Notes: generated by a model from the letters alone, not told the origin. A DNA stretch of 60,458 nucleotides from an uncultured bacterium (GCA_949300515.1 CASGEP010000004.1:1-60458); one strand, 5' to 3'; shown: positions 52,194 through 60,458, numbered from the stretch's first letter. A program made the numbers and translations.

Positions 52194-52806
52194 TTAATAT
52201 TCGATACCCCTTCTTGCCATTACACCGATGTTAAAATAGTGCTTAACAGGTTGCATTTCAGTAACCAAATGAGCCATTGCTATAAGTTCTTGGTGAGCAT
52301 TTCTGCCTGTTAAAACTATTTCAAGATTTTTTGGTTTATTCAAAAGTGTATTTTTAACATCTTGTACTTTTATCATACCCATATCAATGCATATATTTAT
52401 CTCATCTAAAATAACAAGACCGTATCTGCCGCTCATTATTGCTTCCTTGGCGCATTCCCAGCCTTTTTTTGCCGATATTCATATTGTGTGAATAGCACAC
52501 TCTATCAAGTCCAAACTGGCGCACTTCCAAATTGTCGCTAAAACGGTGAGATGAAGCAATTTCGCCGTATGTGGTACCCTGATCGCCTTTTGCGAACTGG
52601 ATAATCATGACCTTCCAGCCGTGCCCCAGAGCTCTTAGAGCCAAACCGAGAGAAGCCGTAGTCTTGCCTTTTCCATCTCCTGTATAAATCTGAATGTAAC
52701 CGTTTTCTAACAATTCTGCCTCCGCAAGGTCTTGGTTGACCTTTTGTAACTCACCTATAAACCGTTTTTGTGTTTCAACTACACTATATATAGTAAACCA
52801 AAACAC
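52194..52806 (-). pseudogene. Cob(I)alamin adenosyltransferase (CobA/BtuR type), frameshifted
   Basis: Two adjacent frames together form one CobA/BtuR protein of about 203 aa. Frame one (from GTG 52806) has the Walker A segment YTGDGKGKTTASLGLALRAL and IIQFAKGD and is in frame up to residue 112. Frame two has YGLVILDEINICIDMG, VLTGRNAHQEL and LVTEMQPVKH. They join if one base is removed from a run of seven T (52464-52470), restoring IGKKGWECAKEAIMSG. The enzyme converts B12 to adenosylcobalamin. Either a real frameshift, a sequencing error or slippage on the A7 mRNA explains it. Confidence 0.85.
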
Positions 52807-53017
52807 CCATTTTAGGCAACGGATAAATTCATTTTTTCCCTTTTGTATACATTTTACACTTGTAGAAGTGTCTGTACATCCATTTATTAGTGGATTTTAT
52901 AAAATACACTAAAATTAACATATATATATCTTCATCATTCTTAAAAAACGCTTGAAAACAGGCACCTGTGGGTATATTACCATACTTAATAAAAATAATT
53001 TCATTTAACACTCAAAC

Positions 53018-53050
53018 AAAAAACCATGCCAAAGCAAGGCATGGTTTTTT
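53018..53050. terminator. Strong bidirectional terminator
   Basis: A 13-bp perfect stem (53018-53030 with 53038-53050; core CCATGCC/GGCATGG) with a 7-base loop ends in A-run and T-run arms. It closes the minus-strand pilin operon that ends at 53071. Confidence 0.9.
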
Positions 53051-53070
53051 AAAATATTTAAGATTAAAAA

Positions 53071-54045
53071 CTAGAACGGGATGGAGAACAGCCCCGAAGA
53101 AACGGGTTTTGACTGCCTTACTATACAAAATGTACCATCCTCTAAACACTCATCGGCAGGTTCATACCCCAAATATGCACACTGTGTACGGGTAAGGACA
53201 TTTCCCCTTGCAAGACAATCAGCTTCCGCAAAGCTTATCTCAATTTTACTTTCATCATCAATTCTTAATACTTCCGTTATTCTGTCATCCGTCCTGTAGT
53301 TGCCCGATGCGATTTCTTCATCCGTTACGGGGCGTGACTTATAAACGGTATAGGCGAAAGGCTCTTTTTCGTTTATATATACCGTGGTATCCGAGTCACA
53401 GTCGGGGTGTTTTGTAAAGGTAGGATTTTCAAAAGCCGTAGCGCCGCACTCGGAAGGTGTAGCACCCGGTGCGATATCGGAGCATGTTCCGGGGATTACT
53501 TCACCGGTATCTAAAAGCTTTGCGGGGAATTGGTCTTCGCCGATTTTATTTTTGCCCGAATCACCGTCAATATCAATCATAATGTCTTTCATGCCTGCGG
53601 CAACCGTCATACAGGGTGCAGCCGAGGACGCCGAACCTCTGTAAGTCGGCGTAAAATCCTTTTGTAAACCCGAATATGAAATTAAGTTTGCCACCTGAAA
53701 ATTAGGGTTTCCTACAGCGCCTTCGCCGTCAGCAGGAGCGGCATCAAAAGTTCTTACACAGTTATAGTCGCCAATTAAGCTCATTGCCTCTGCCATTTCG
53801 ACACAGGTTTGATTTGAATCGGCTACGGGAATATCCACGGGACCATCAGGAAGCCTTGAAACAGAGTTATCGGCAAGCACATATTTTGCGGCATCGCCCA
53901 AATTTTTAACCGCAGCATAGATATAAGGCGTAGTTTTGAGCAGTTTCGGTTTGATTGTTTGAACGGATAAAATCATAATCACCGCGATTATGAGTATTGT
54001 AACAACAAGCTCTGCCATAGTCCAAGCGTATTTTAATTTTTTCAT
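53071..54045 (-). CDS. Type IV pilin-like protein with prepilin N-terminus
   Basis: The 324-aa protein begins with a short Lys-rich leader and KYA-WTMAELVVTILIIAVIMIL: cleavage after A8, then a +5 Glu and a long hydrophobic helix, the class III/type IV prepilin or pseudopilin signature. The rest is a cysteine-containing soluble domain with acidic segments (MIDIDGDSGKNKIGEDQFP), possibly calcium- or disulfide-stabilised. It would be exported and assembled, or act as a minor pilin. No pilus assembly genes are nearby. It ends the glucokinase-holA-holB-DUF3326 operon and is followed by a terminator. Confidence 0.87.
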   Translation of the reverse strand: MKKLKYAWTMAELVVTILIIAVIMILSVQTIKPKLLKTTPYIYAAVKNLGDAAKYVLADNSVSRLPDGPVDIPVADSNQTCVEMAEAMSLIGDYNCVRTFDAAPADGEGAVGNPNFQVANLISYSGLQKDFTPTYRGSASSAAPCMTVAAGMKDIMIDIDGDSGKNKIGEDQFPAKLLDTGEVIPGTCSDIAPGATPSECGATAFENPTFTKHPDCDSDTTVYINEKEPFAYTVYKSRPVTDEEIASGNYRTDDRITEVLRIDDESKIEISFAEADCLARGNVLTRTQCAYLGYEPADECLEDGTFCIVRQSKPVSSGLFSIPF

Positions 54046-54048
54046 ATT

Positions 54049-55005
54049 CTAAACCCTTACTAAATATTCAAGACAATTTTTATATGTATCAAAGCAAAGT
54101 ATATCACTACTTTTAAGCTCGCTACATCCTATATTTAATTTAGAAGGATTATTAACCGCACATACCTTTATATTATTTTCAAGCGCCCCGAGTACGGCTT
54201 TTGAGCCGAGTGCGCCGTTTGGAACAACAAGACATTCTATATCGCGCACATCTATGCCTTCGTTTTTTGAAATTAAAGGCGCATGTTCTAGCCCCTGTAT
54301 AACACAGGGTAAATATGTGGAAGATATGCACTCAGAAGCTACTTTCGGGTTTTCCGTTTTATTTGATATTTCAATATCGCAAAACGCAGGAGCATGGGCA
54401 CAGGGAACTTTTAACTCTTTTGATACAAGGTGCGAAATAACAGCCTCAACGCCGCCGATGGGGTCAATTCCCGTGCCGTTTGAATAATCCTCGCTATCCG
54501 CGTCACATCCGAAATAACACACAAGGGCAATCGCCTGCGCTCCCGAATTTAAAAGCTCTTTTGCTCCCTCAAGCAGAGTGTCGGGGTTTAAAATCGTACC
54601 TGATGATATGTTGTTATTTATTGAAAAACTCACTCCGGCAGGCTCTTTTGTATACTTTGGCTCCATAATATCAAGCCCCTGAACCACCCTCAGGGCGTTA
54701 ATTGTATTTATATGCACGTTTAGCACATTTTCGGGTATTTCACGGTCAAATAGAACACCTGTCTTATTCTGTCTTTCAACCTCTTTTAATTTTACCCTGC
54801 CGCATAAAAACTCATCAAAATTATACCCTTCAACATAGAGCATGTTTTGATTAATTGCGCTTAAAATCCCGCCGTTTACGGCATTTGGATTTACAACAAC
54901 CTTAAAATATTTTGAATACTCTCTTACAATATACCCAATATCGCCCGCATATCCGCCGATTTGAGCACCAATTCCCGTCGGAAGCGAAAAAGCAATGTAT
55001 TTCAT
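54049..55005 (-). CDS. DUF3326 family protein
   Basis: The 318-aa protein fits DUF3326, a family found mainly in Cyanobacteria and chloroplast-bearing organisms: FSLPTGIGAQIGGYAGDIGYI at the start, ANNVVNP-like KVVVNPNAVNGG near residue 38, and DVRDIECLVVPNGALGSKAVLGALE near 256. Function is not known. No signal peptide is seen. It overlaps holB by 4 bp, so it is co-translated with the clamp-loader genes. Confidence 0.88.
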   Translation of the reverse strand: MKYIAFSLPTGIGAQIGGYAGDIGYIVREYSKYFKVVVNPNAVNGGILSAINQNMLYVEGYNFDEFLCGRVKLKEVERQNKTGVLFDREIPENVLNVHINTINALRVVQGLDIMEPKYTKEPAGVSFSINNNISSGTILNPDTLLEGAKELLNSGAQAIALVCYFGCDADSEDYSNGTGIDPIGGVEAVISHLVSKELKVPCAHAPAFCDIEISNKTENPKVASECISSTYLPCVIQGLEHAPLISKNEGIDVRDIECLVVPNGALGSKAVLGALENNIKVCAVNNPSKLNIGCSELKSSDILCFDTYKNCLEYLVRV

Positions 55006-55952
55006 TTTATATCACCCGCCATCTTTAAAAACAGGGTATCAAGCACGACTTTATCGGACATCTGTGCGCTATGATGCCTTTTTGCCTCGGAAAGCGCTTT
55101 TATATCCTGTTTCAGTTTTAAAACATAACCCGCACTGTCTGCATTTTTAAGCTCAAAACTTAAATAAGAAAGAATTGTATCAAGAAGCAAATCTACAGGC
55201 ATTTCGTTTTCTTTAATGTAATTTTGCAATTCTTCGCTTGAATTCAGCGCGCAGGAAAGCGGCATTGAGGGATACTTTTCAAAATAAGGCAAAATAAAGC
55301 CAAAATCCTGCCTTTTTACGCTCGTTGGCAGCTTAAAACACTGCGAGCGCGAAACAATCGTATTTATTAAATCTGCCCGATTTTTAGTCAAAAAGACAAA
55401 AGTTGTGCGCTCTGGCGGCTCCTCCACGCATTTTAAAAGTACGTTCGGCGTGGAGGGGTTAAAAGTTTTTTGATTTATATGGTCTAAATACCAGTTTTCA
55501 TCGGGACAGATATTGTAACCCTCGGGCGAATAGTTTTTATGGGAATTTTTATGCTCTAAATCAGGCGGTGCCTGTTTTGCATCAAAGAATATAAAAAATC
55601 TGTGGTAGTCGGACGTTTCTCGAAGCGACTTTTCAATTTCTTTTGCCTGAGCCACGGATATTACGGTTTTTGAGTCATCCCCCTGCGGTTTAAAATGAAT
55701 TTGCGAAACAAAATTTATCGCGGGGTGTTTATTTTCCCTAATCCAGCGGCAGTTTAAGCATTGACAATTTTCCTCCCCGCCTTCAAGACAATTCAAAATG
55801 CGGGCAAGCTCAAGCGCGAAAAAGCACTGTGCATAGGCATCAAGCCCTTCAAAGACAATTGATTGCGGGAATTTTTTTATATTTACTTTAAACAACTGTT
55901 CAAAGTAATTTGAAACAAAAGGAAAATCTGTTTTTAAATTATTCGCTATCAT
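55002..55952 (-). CDS. holB: DNA polymerase III delta-prime subunit
   Basis: The 316-aa clamp-loader AAA+ protein has the expected order of HolB: a degenerate P-loop (SIVFEGLDAYAQCFFALELARIL), which binds no ATP, a zinc-finger-like cysteine set (C39, C47, C49, C52; ENCQCLNCRWIRENKHPA), and NVLLKCVEEPPERTTFVFLTKNRADLINTIVSRSQCF near residue 165. The protein stabilises the loader with delta, gamma/tau. It overlaps both holA and the DUF3326 gene by 4 bp. Confidence 0.9.
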   Translation of the reverse strand: MIANNLKTDFPFVSNYFEQLFKVNIKKFPQSIVFEGLDAYAQCFFALELARILNCLEGGEENCQCLNCRWIRENKHPAINFVSQIHFKPQGDDSKTVISVAQAKEIEKSLRETSDYHRFFIFFDAKQAPPDLEHKNSHKNYSPEGYNICPDENWYLDHINQKTFNPSTPNVLLKCVEEPPERTTFVFLTKNRADLINTIVSRSQCFKLPTSVKRQDFGFILPYFEKYPSMPLSCALNSSEELQNYIKENEMPVDLLLDTILSYLSFELKNADSAGYVLKLKQDIKALSEAKRHHSAQMSDKVVLDTLFLKMAGDIK

Positions 55953-56932
55953 TGAGCCTCCCTGTACAACATTGTGCTAAATGCGCACAAAGGGTCAAGC
56001 TGTCCGCTTTTTAGATGATATTCCGCCTCGCTTAAGTTTAATTTCAGCCTCAGGAGTTCTTTGGTGTCAACGTTTTTGAGCTTTTCCAGATTTTTCTTTA
56101 CGACAAATTCATGTTGACCCGTTTTCCTTGAAATTTCAGCGGGCGTCATATTTGTCGCAAAGACTTTTGTCTTTAAAAGGTTTAAAAAACTCGTCTGCAA
56201 AAACCCTAAAACCTCGAGATAGTGTGATTTTTGCAGTATTTTTGTAATCTGTTCAAGCGCTTTTGTATAGTCTTTTTTTATAATTAAATCGGGCAGCAAA
56301 AAAATGTCCTCGCCCGCAAAACAAAGCTCCCTTACCATATCCGCGCTTATTTGTTTTTTTGGGTAAGCGAATATTTTTAACTTTTCAAGCTGCATATCAA
56401 TATTTCTAATTTGCGCCCCGCAGTATTCAATAAGCAGCATAATGCACTCATTGTTCAGCGTTATATCTTTTTCTTTTGCCAGATTTTTTAAAATCGGCGC
56501 GATTTTATAGTCCTCATAAGCGCGATAAGCCGGAAATTCCTTTATTTGAGCTGTTTTTGCAACGGCTTTATATATTTTTTTCCTGCTGTCGGGCTTTTTC
56601 TTGTCCCCGCGCTCCGTCTGGCACAAGAGCAGTATATGCACCCCGTCCGCAATGTTTTCAAGCGAGTCGCACAGCATTGCGGTCTGTTTGTCGTCGAGCT
56701 TTATTTTATTTTTTGTTTCAAGAAAATATTTATCACACTTTATTACATATAAAATATTTCCGAAAAACATCGGTGACGTGCGAAGTGCCTCGTCAAATGC
56801 CGTAAAATCAGGGTTATCAAGCACTCTGTAGTTTAGGGCGTCAAAACTTTCGCCCAAAACCTTTTGTCTGAGTGCTTTTACTTCTCTTTCAATTAAATAA
56901 TCTTCTTCACCCCGGAAAAAATATAAGGGCAT
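55949..56932 (-). CDS. holA: DNA polymerase III delta subunit
   Basis: The 327-aa protein is HolA: PLYFFRGEEDYLIEREVKALRQKVLGE at the start, a central region with HILLLCQTERGDKKKPDSRKK, and the C-terminal AEYHLKSGQLDPLCAFSTML. Delta opens the sliding clamp. AAAGGAAA precedes the start. It lies 15 bp downstream of the glucokinase gene and overlaps holB by 4 bp. Confidence 0.9.
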   Translation of the reverse strand: MPLYFFRGEEDYLIEREVKALRQKVLGESFDALNYRVLDNPDFTAFDEALRTSPMFFGNILYVIKCDKYFLETKNKIKLDDKQTAMLCDSLENIADGVHILLLCQTERGDKKKPDSRKKIYKAVAKTAQIKEFPAYRAYEDYKIAPILKNLAKEKDITLNNECIMLLIEYCGAQIRNIDMQLEKLKIFAYPKKQISADMVRELCFAGEDIFLLPDLIIKKDYTKALEQITKILQKSHYLEVLGFLQTSFLNLLKTKVFATNMTPAEISRKTGQHEFVVKKNLEKLKNVDTKELLRLKLNLSEAEYHLKSGQLDPLCAFSTMLYREAQ

Positions 56933-56947
56933 AAGATTTCCTTTATT

Positions 56948-57898
56948 CTAGCTTTCTATAAGCAGGCTTGCGCCGATGACACCCGCCGTGTTACCAAGCT
57001 GCGCGGGTACAATTTCCACACTTGACGCCTGTATAGGCATTGCCCTTTTTGCAACCGTTTCCCTTATGGGATTGAGCAAAATATCTCCGGCATCAGCCAC
57101 CCCGCCGCCGATAATTACTTTTTCGGGGTTTAGAAGGTTAATAACCGAGGTTAAGCCTATACCTATTATTTCGCCGATTTTTGAGTATATTCTTTTTGCA
57201 ACAACATCGCCCTGAAGAGCAGCCTGAGCAACAATATAGGGGCTTAGTTCTTCCGTTGCGAGTTCTTTAAATTTGGACGATTTGCCGCCTTTTATGTAAT
57301 CACGCGCCATAGCAACGATTGAAGGCCCCGAAGCGTAAGCCTCAAAACAGCCGTAGTCGCCGCAGCCGCACAGAGGACCTTCGCCCATGGTCATTTTAAT
57401 GTGTCCTATTTCACCTGCGGCATTCTTTGCACCGCGAACCAGTTTGCCGTTAAGAACAAGACCCGAGCCTATGCCCGTACCGACGGTAATACATACAAGG
57501 TTTTGACAGCCTTTTCCCGCACCGTATTTAAGTTCGCCGAGCGTTGCCACACGAACGTCGTTGTCAAGGCGTGTCGGGATTTTAAATTCATCTTCCATAA
57601 TTTTTGCAACGGGAATTTCAACCCAGCCCGGCATATTGGGCAAAAGCCTTACAATTCCTGCCTGATAGTCAATTTGCCCCGGAAAGCCGAAACCGATTGA
57701 CTCAATGGTTGAGCTGTCCGAGTTTGTTTCTTTCATAAGGTCTGAAATAGCCTGTTTTATGTTTGCAATTGTATATTCAAAACCCATATCCGCACGTGTA
57801 GGCGTAGTATTAGAGTAAACAATTTTGCCCTGTAAGTCCACAAGGGCTATTTTTATGTTTGTACCGCCTATGTCAACGCCAATTCTATATTTTTTCAT
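56948..57898 (-). CDS. ROK family glucokinase
   Basis: The 316-aa sugar kinase has the ATP motif DIGGTNIKIALVD near residue 8, the catalytic segment TRLDNDVRVATLGELKYGAGKG, the GTGIGSGLVLNGKLVRGAKNAAGEIGH binding region, and the ROK zinc motif CGCGDYGCFEAYASG. It most likely phosphorylates glucose for glycolysis. I start at ATG 57898 (MKKYRIGVDIGG), behind GGAGAGG; the frame is open upstream. It is the first gene of the holA-holB-DUF3326-pilin operon. Confidence 0.9.
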   Translation of the reverse strand: MKKYRIGVDIGGTNIKIALVDLQGKIVYSNTTPTRADMGFEYTIANIKQAISDLMKETNSDSSTIESIGFGFPGQIDYQAGIVRLLPNMPGWVEIPVAKIMEDEFKIPTRLDNDVRVATLGELKYGAGKGCQNLVCITVGTGIGSGLVLNGKLVRGAKNAAGEIGHIKMTMGEGPLCGCGDYGCFEAYASGPSIVAMARDYIKGGKSSKFKELATEELSPYIVAQAALQGDVVAKRIYSKIGEIIGIGLTSVINLLNPEKVIIGGGVADAGDILLNPIRETVAKRAMPIQASSVEIVPAQLGNTAGVIGASLLIES

Positions 57899-57988
57899 AT
57901 CCTCTCCAAATAAAATGCTGTCGTGTAAGGATTTTAGCACAAACAAAAATTTTGTGTAAATGTTTGTAACATTATCTTAAAAAAATGT

Positions 57989-58024
57989 CAATTCTATACT
58001 TTGTATATACTTTATATATATGTA
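57989..58024 (+). promoter_or_regulatory. Predicted promoter of the 58-aa gene
   Basis: CAATTCT (57989-57995), a 17-bp spacer and TATATATATGTA (58013-58024) match the promoter arrangement of the minus-strand small RNA at 45982-46017, including 18 identical bases ending in TATGTA. A canonical -35 is absent. Confidence 0.45.
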
Positions 58025-58056
58025 GACAGGAAACAAGAGAAAGAAGACACGAGATT

Positions 58057-58233
58057 ATGATGACAGCAGTTAACGACCTAGATGCAAAATTAGCACAACT
58101 ATATCAAGAAAAAGTTACGGTAAATCTGGAGGCAAAATCTACACTATCGCCAAATGAATTTTGGGACTCAATGGAATTAATAGCAACAAACAACAAAGCA
58201 GTTATGAATTTTAAAATGGCAAAGCGCAAATAA
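58057..58233 (+). CDS. Hypothetical 58-aa protein
   Basis: The short protein (MMTAVNDLDAKLAQLYQEKV...AKSTLSPNEFWDSMEL...FKMAKRK) is helical with a basic tail and no membrane part; no family recognised. The start at ATG 58057 follows a weak purine-rich stretch and a leader of about 30 nt. A terminator at 58268 follows 34 bp after its stop. Composition looks coding, but such a small protein is not certain. Confidence 0.6.
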   Translation: MMTAVNDLDAKLAQLYQEKVTVNLEAKSTLSPNEFWDSMELIATNNKAVMNFKMAKRK

Positions 58234-58267
58234 ATTTAAAACACGATAAATGGATAAAGGAGTATAG

Positions 58268-58295
58268 CCCTGATACAACAATGTATCAGGGTTTT
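58268..58295 (+). terminator. Intrinsic terminator before thrS
   Basis: CCCTGATACA pairs perfectly with TGTATCAGGG across a 4-base loop, followed by TTTT. It ends the 58-aa gene's transcript; because thrS follows, it might also act as an attenuator. Confidence 0.8.
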
Positions 58296-58368
58296 AAATT
58301 TTTCTTTATATTATGGTGCGTTAGTGCTAGAATATTTAACAAATACTGTTAAATATCATGAGGAAGTT

Positions 58369-60141
58369 ATGGAAAACAACGAACATTTGCAGACATTAAG
58401 ACATTCTGCTTCGCACATTATGGCCCAGGCGGTACAAAACCTTTTTCCGAATGCAAAACTTGCAATAGGTCCCGCTATTGAAAACGGCTTTTACTATGAT
58501 TTTGATATTGAAGGCACAACGCTTAACGAGGAAAATTTAAAAGATATCGAAAAAGAAATGAAAAAACTTGTTGAGCAAAATTTGACTTTTGAAAAATACG
58601 TAATCCCCGATGTGGATAAGCAAATCGAAGAATTTAAGGCACAGGGCGAAATATATAAAGCAGAACTTCTGGAAGAACACAGAAACGACAACCCTACGCT
58701 TTACCTTACAAAAGATAAAGACGGAAATGTACTTTTTAACGACCTTTGCGCAGGTCCTCACCTTGAAAATACAAAACCCATAAAGGCATTTAAGCTTTTA
58801 TCCGTAGCGGGCGCGTACTGGCGCGGGGATGTTAAAAATAAAATGCTCCAGAGAATTTACGCCACGGCGTTTGAAACAAAAGAAGAACTCAATCAATATT
58901 TAACAATGCTTGAAGAAGCAAAAAAACGCGACCACAGAAAACTCGGCGCAGAGCTTGATTTATTCTCGGTAAGGGAAGAAATCGGCGGCGGTCTTGTACT
59001 CTGGCACCCGAATTTATCCGTTGTAAGGGAAGAAATTGAAAACTACTGGAGGCAGGAACACAGAAAGAGAGGCTATGTCATTGTGCACACGCCCCAGATT
59101 GCAAAGTCAAAACTCTGGGAATTATCGGGTCATATTGACCATTACAGGGAAAATATGTTCTTTATTCAAAAGGAAAATGAAGAAGATGACCAGTATATCG
59201 TAAAACCGATGAACTGTCCTTTTCATATCCTGATTTATCAGGCAAACAGACACTCTTACCGCTCGCTGCCTCTTAGGATGGCCGAGTTGGGCACGGTTTA
59301 CAGAAAAGAAAAATCCGGAGCACTCTCGGGTCTTACCCGTGTGCAGGGCTTTACACAGGATGATGCACACATTTTCTGCACGCCCGAGCAGCTTGTAGAT
59401 GAAATTAACGCCATAATTGACTTTGTGGCGGACACTATGGAAATTTTCAATATGAAATTTGAAGTGGAACTCTCCACCCGTCCCGAAAGCTATGTTGGCG
59501 ATCTTAAAAACTGGGAGCTTGCGGAAGCGGGACTTAGGGAGGCAATGGACAGGCGCTCCATGAGCTATGAAATAAATGAAGGCGACGGCGCTTTTTACGG
59601 TCCGAAAATCGATTTTAAAGTAAAAGATGCTATCGGAAGAACATGGCAGTGTGCAACAATACAGCTTGATTTTAACCTTCCCGAAAGATTTGATATAAAA
59701 TACCAGGACAAAGACGGACTTTTAAAAACTCCTGTTATGCTGCACAGGGTAATTTTCGGCTCAATGGAAAGATTTCACGGAATACTGATAGAGCACTATG
59801 CAGGTGCTTTCCCGGCATGGCTTGCACCTTATCAGGTAGCGGTCGTACCTATTGCGGACAGGCATGCCGATGAAGCGGCAAAAATTGCAAATAAAATCAA
59901 AGAACACGGCATAAGGGTGCTGCTTGATGACAGATCGGAGAGCATGAACTATAAAATAAGGGAAAATCTGCAGCATAAAAAAATCCCCTATGTCCTTGTT
60001 GTGGGTGATAAGGAGATTGAAGACAAAACAGTCGCCATTCGCGCGCGCGGCAGAGGTCAGATAGGCACAAAGCCGCTCGATGAGTTTATTTCAATGCTTG
60101 AAGAAGAAATAAAGACAAAAGGCAAAAAAATTGTCGAATAG
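58369..60141 (+). CDS. thrS: Threonyl-tRNA synthetase, lacking the TGS domain
   Basis: The 590-aa class II synthetase charges tRNA-Thr. The N2 editing domain is seen as LRHSASHIMAQAV, DFDIEG and CAGPHLENT. The catalytic core includes MNCPFHILIYQ with a zinc Cys, GTVYRKEKSGALSGLTRVQGFTQDDAH (motif 2), and MLHRVIFGSMERFHGILIEHYAGAFPAWLAPYQV (motif 3). The N-terminal TGS domain (about 60 aa in E. coli) is missing, as in some cyanobacterial ThrRS. I start at ATG 58369 (MENNEHLQ) behind GAGGAAG; the frame is open 15 codons upstream. Confidence 0.96.
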   Translation: MENNEHLQTLRHSASHIMAQAVQNLFPNAKLAIGPAIENGFYYDFDIEGTTLNEENLKDIEKEMKKLVEQNLTFEKYVIPDVDKQIEEFKAQGEIYKAELLEEHRNDNPTLYLTKDKDGNVLFNDLCAGPHLENTKPIKAFKLLSVAGAYWRGDVKNKMLQRIYATAFETKEELNQYLTMLEEAKKRDHRKLGAELDLFSVREEIGGGLVLWHPNLSVVREEIENYWRQEHRKRGYVIVHTPQIAKSKLWELSGHIDHYRENMFFIQKENEEDDQYIVKPMNCPFHILIYQANRHSYRSLPLRMAELGTVYRKEKSGALSGLTRVQGFTQDDAHIFCTPEQLVDEINAIIDFVADTMEIFNMKFEVELSTRPESYVGDLKNWELAEAGLREAMDRRSMSYEINEGDGAFYGPKIDFKVKDAIGRTWQCATIQLDFNLPERFDIKYQDKDGLLKTPVMLHRVIFGSMERFHGILIEHYAGAFPAWLAPYQVAVVPIADRHADEAAKIANKIKEHGIRVLLDDRSESMNYKIRENLQHKKIPYVLVVGDKEIEDKTVAIRARGRGQIGTKPLDEFISMLEEEIKTKGKKIVE

Positions 60142-60163
60142 GTAAATTGTCAAACAGATAAAA

Positions 60164-60197
60164 AAAGCCCCCCGGATGCAAGAACCCTGGGGGGTTT
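60164..60197. terminator. Bidirectional intrinsic terminator
   Basis: AGCCCCCCGG (60166-60175) pairs with CCTGGGGGGTTT (60186-60197; one bulged T), with A- and T-runs outside. It lies between the converging thrS and thiC genes. Confidence 0.8.
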
Positions 60198-60233
60198 CAA
60201 ATATTTACAACTATTAATTAATAAAAGACTTGA

Positions 60234-60458
60234 TTAAAAATATTCTTTGAATATTTTCATAGAACAGTAGTCGCCGCACATAGTACATGGAGCACCGTCC
60301 TTTTCACAGTTCAGTCCATCAAAGACTGATTTATCTATAGCATATTCCTTTTGTTTTGTCCAGTCAAGATTTTTTCTTGCGATTGACATTTGTTTATCCG
60401 TTTCAATCGCTTTTTCGTATCCGCGGGCGACATCCGCCGCATGAGCCGCGATTTTTGA
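60234..60458 (-). CDS. thiC: Phosphomethylpyrimidine synthase ThiC (C-terminal part only)
   Basis: The last 74 residues of the enzyme lie in the window and the gene runs off the right edge. The sequence IAAHAADVARG...AIETDKQMSIARKNLDW is the conserved region before the iron-sulfur motif CTMCGDYCSMKIF (C-x2-C-x4-C), which binds the radical-SAM [4Fe-4S] cluster. ThiC makes the pyrimidine half of thiamin from AIR. The TPP riboswitch that usually controls it would lie outside the window. Confidence 0.93.
   Translation of the reverse strand, partial: SKIAAHAADVARGYEKAIETDKQMSIARKNLDWTKQKEYAIDKSVFDGLNCEKDGAPCTMCGDYCSMKIFKEYF

Noticed and set aside
52829-53011. A 60-codon minus-strand frame upstream of the adenosyltransferase
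   Set aside because: It has no initiation signal, lies between a terminator and another gene's promoter region, and looks non-coding; the B12 riboswitch core was also looked for here and not found.
53018-53050. The long perfect inverted repeat as an attachment site or mobile-element end
   Set aside because: It is explained as a bidirectional terminator: A/T-run flanks, 7-base loop, position just after an operon; no integrase or transposase is near.

Overview
The window is a contiguous piece of a compact, AT-rich bacterial chromosome using the standard genetic code, with short intergenic gaps and many overlapping start/stop pairs. It most resembles a non-photosynthetic relative of the Cyanobacteria (Vampirovibrionia/'Melainabacteria', probably the gut order Gastranaerophilales). 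The reasons are a DUF3326 protein, long cyanobacterial-style NusB (217 aa) and RecG (809 aa), pheT without pheS beside it, a LexA-type operator of the GTAC-N4-GTAC form, an AMIN-like envelope protein, and small proteins beginning MRVN/MKVN with FGR/FTG motifs. The lineage is inferred; the window has no rRNA or tRNA gene.

Layout. 1-7.2 kb: HU (partial), a duplicated 107-aa small protein with a short-chain reductase, a DUF1015 protein, a glycogen debranching enzyme, Hsp20 and a two-part chromate-type transporter. 7.2-9.5 kb: an SOS cassette (LexA/UmuD-like repressor plus UmuC behind a self-palindromic operator) and rpsO. 10-12 kb: a degenerate PurD-like ATP-grasp protein, a CMP-sugar synthetase-like enzyme and YidD. 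12-18.7 kb (minus): rqcH-pheT-rluB-serS-carbonic anhydrase. 18.7-25 kb: nadD-yqeK, a dicarboxylate/amino acid symporter, a 2-hydroxyacid dehydrogenase, deoC, and a small-protein/ACT/PFL group. 25-37 kb: CtpA, a CHASE2 adenylate cyclase, RecG, a zinc-finger/TonB-like membrane protein, glyS, a glycosyltransferase, nusB and ftsY. 37-45.2 kb (minus): rpsU-yajQ-nadK-recN, RseP with a repeat/coiled-coil protein, and an AMIN-like membrane protein. 45.3-48.6 kb: ribH, a 576-bp gene-free regulatory region, an alternative sigma factor, and bioG-bioC. 48.7-60.5 kb: a TPR protein, a tRNA-dihydrouridine synthase, a GIY-YIG protein, a frameshifted cobalamin adenosyltransferase, a glucokinase-holA-holB-DUF3326-pilin operon, thrS and the 3' end of thiC.

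Two features of gene control stand out. First, at least seven genes have a -10 hexamer placed only 6-7 bases before the ATG and no usable Shine-Dalgarno site, which predicts leaderless mRNAs; other genes in the same window carry strong AAGGAG-type sites. Second, the region between ribH and the sigma factor gene appears to encode a minus-strand small RNA with an intrinsic terminator. Its sequence includes an 18-nt antisense match to the sigma factor's 5' leader, and its promoter shares an 18-bp element and spacing with one other promoter 12 kb away. No CRISPR array, insertion sequence, prophage or defence island was seen.
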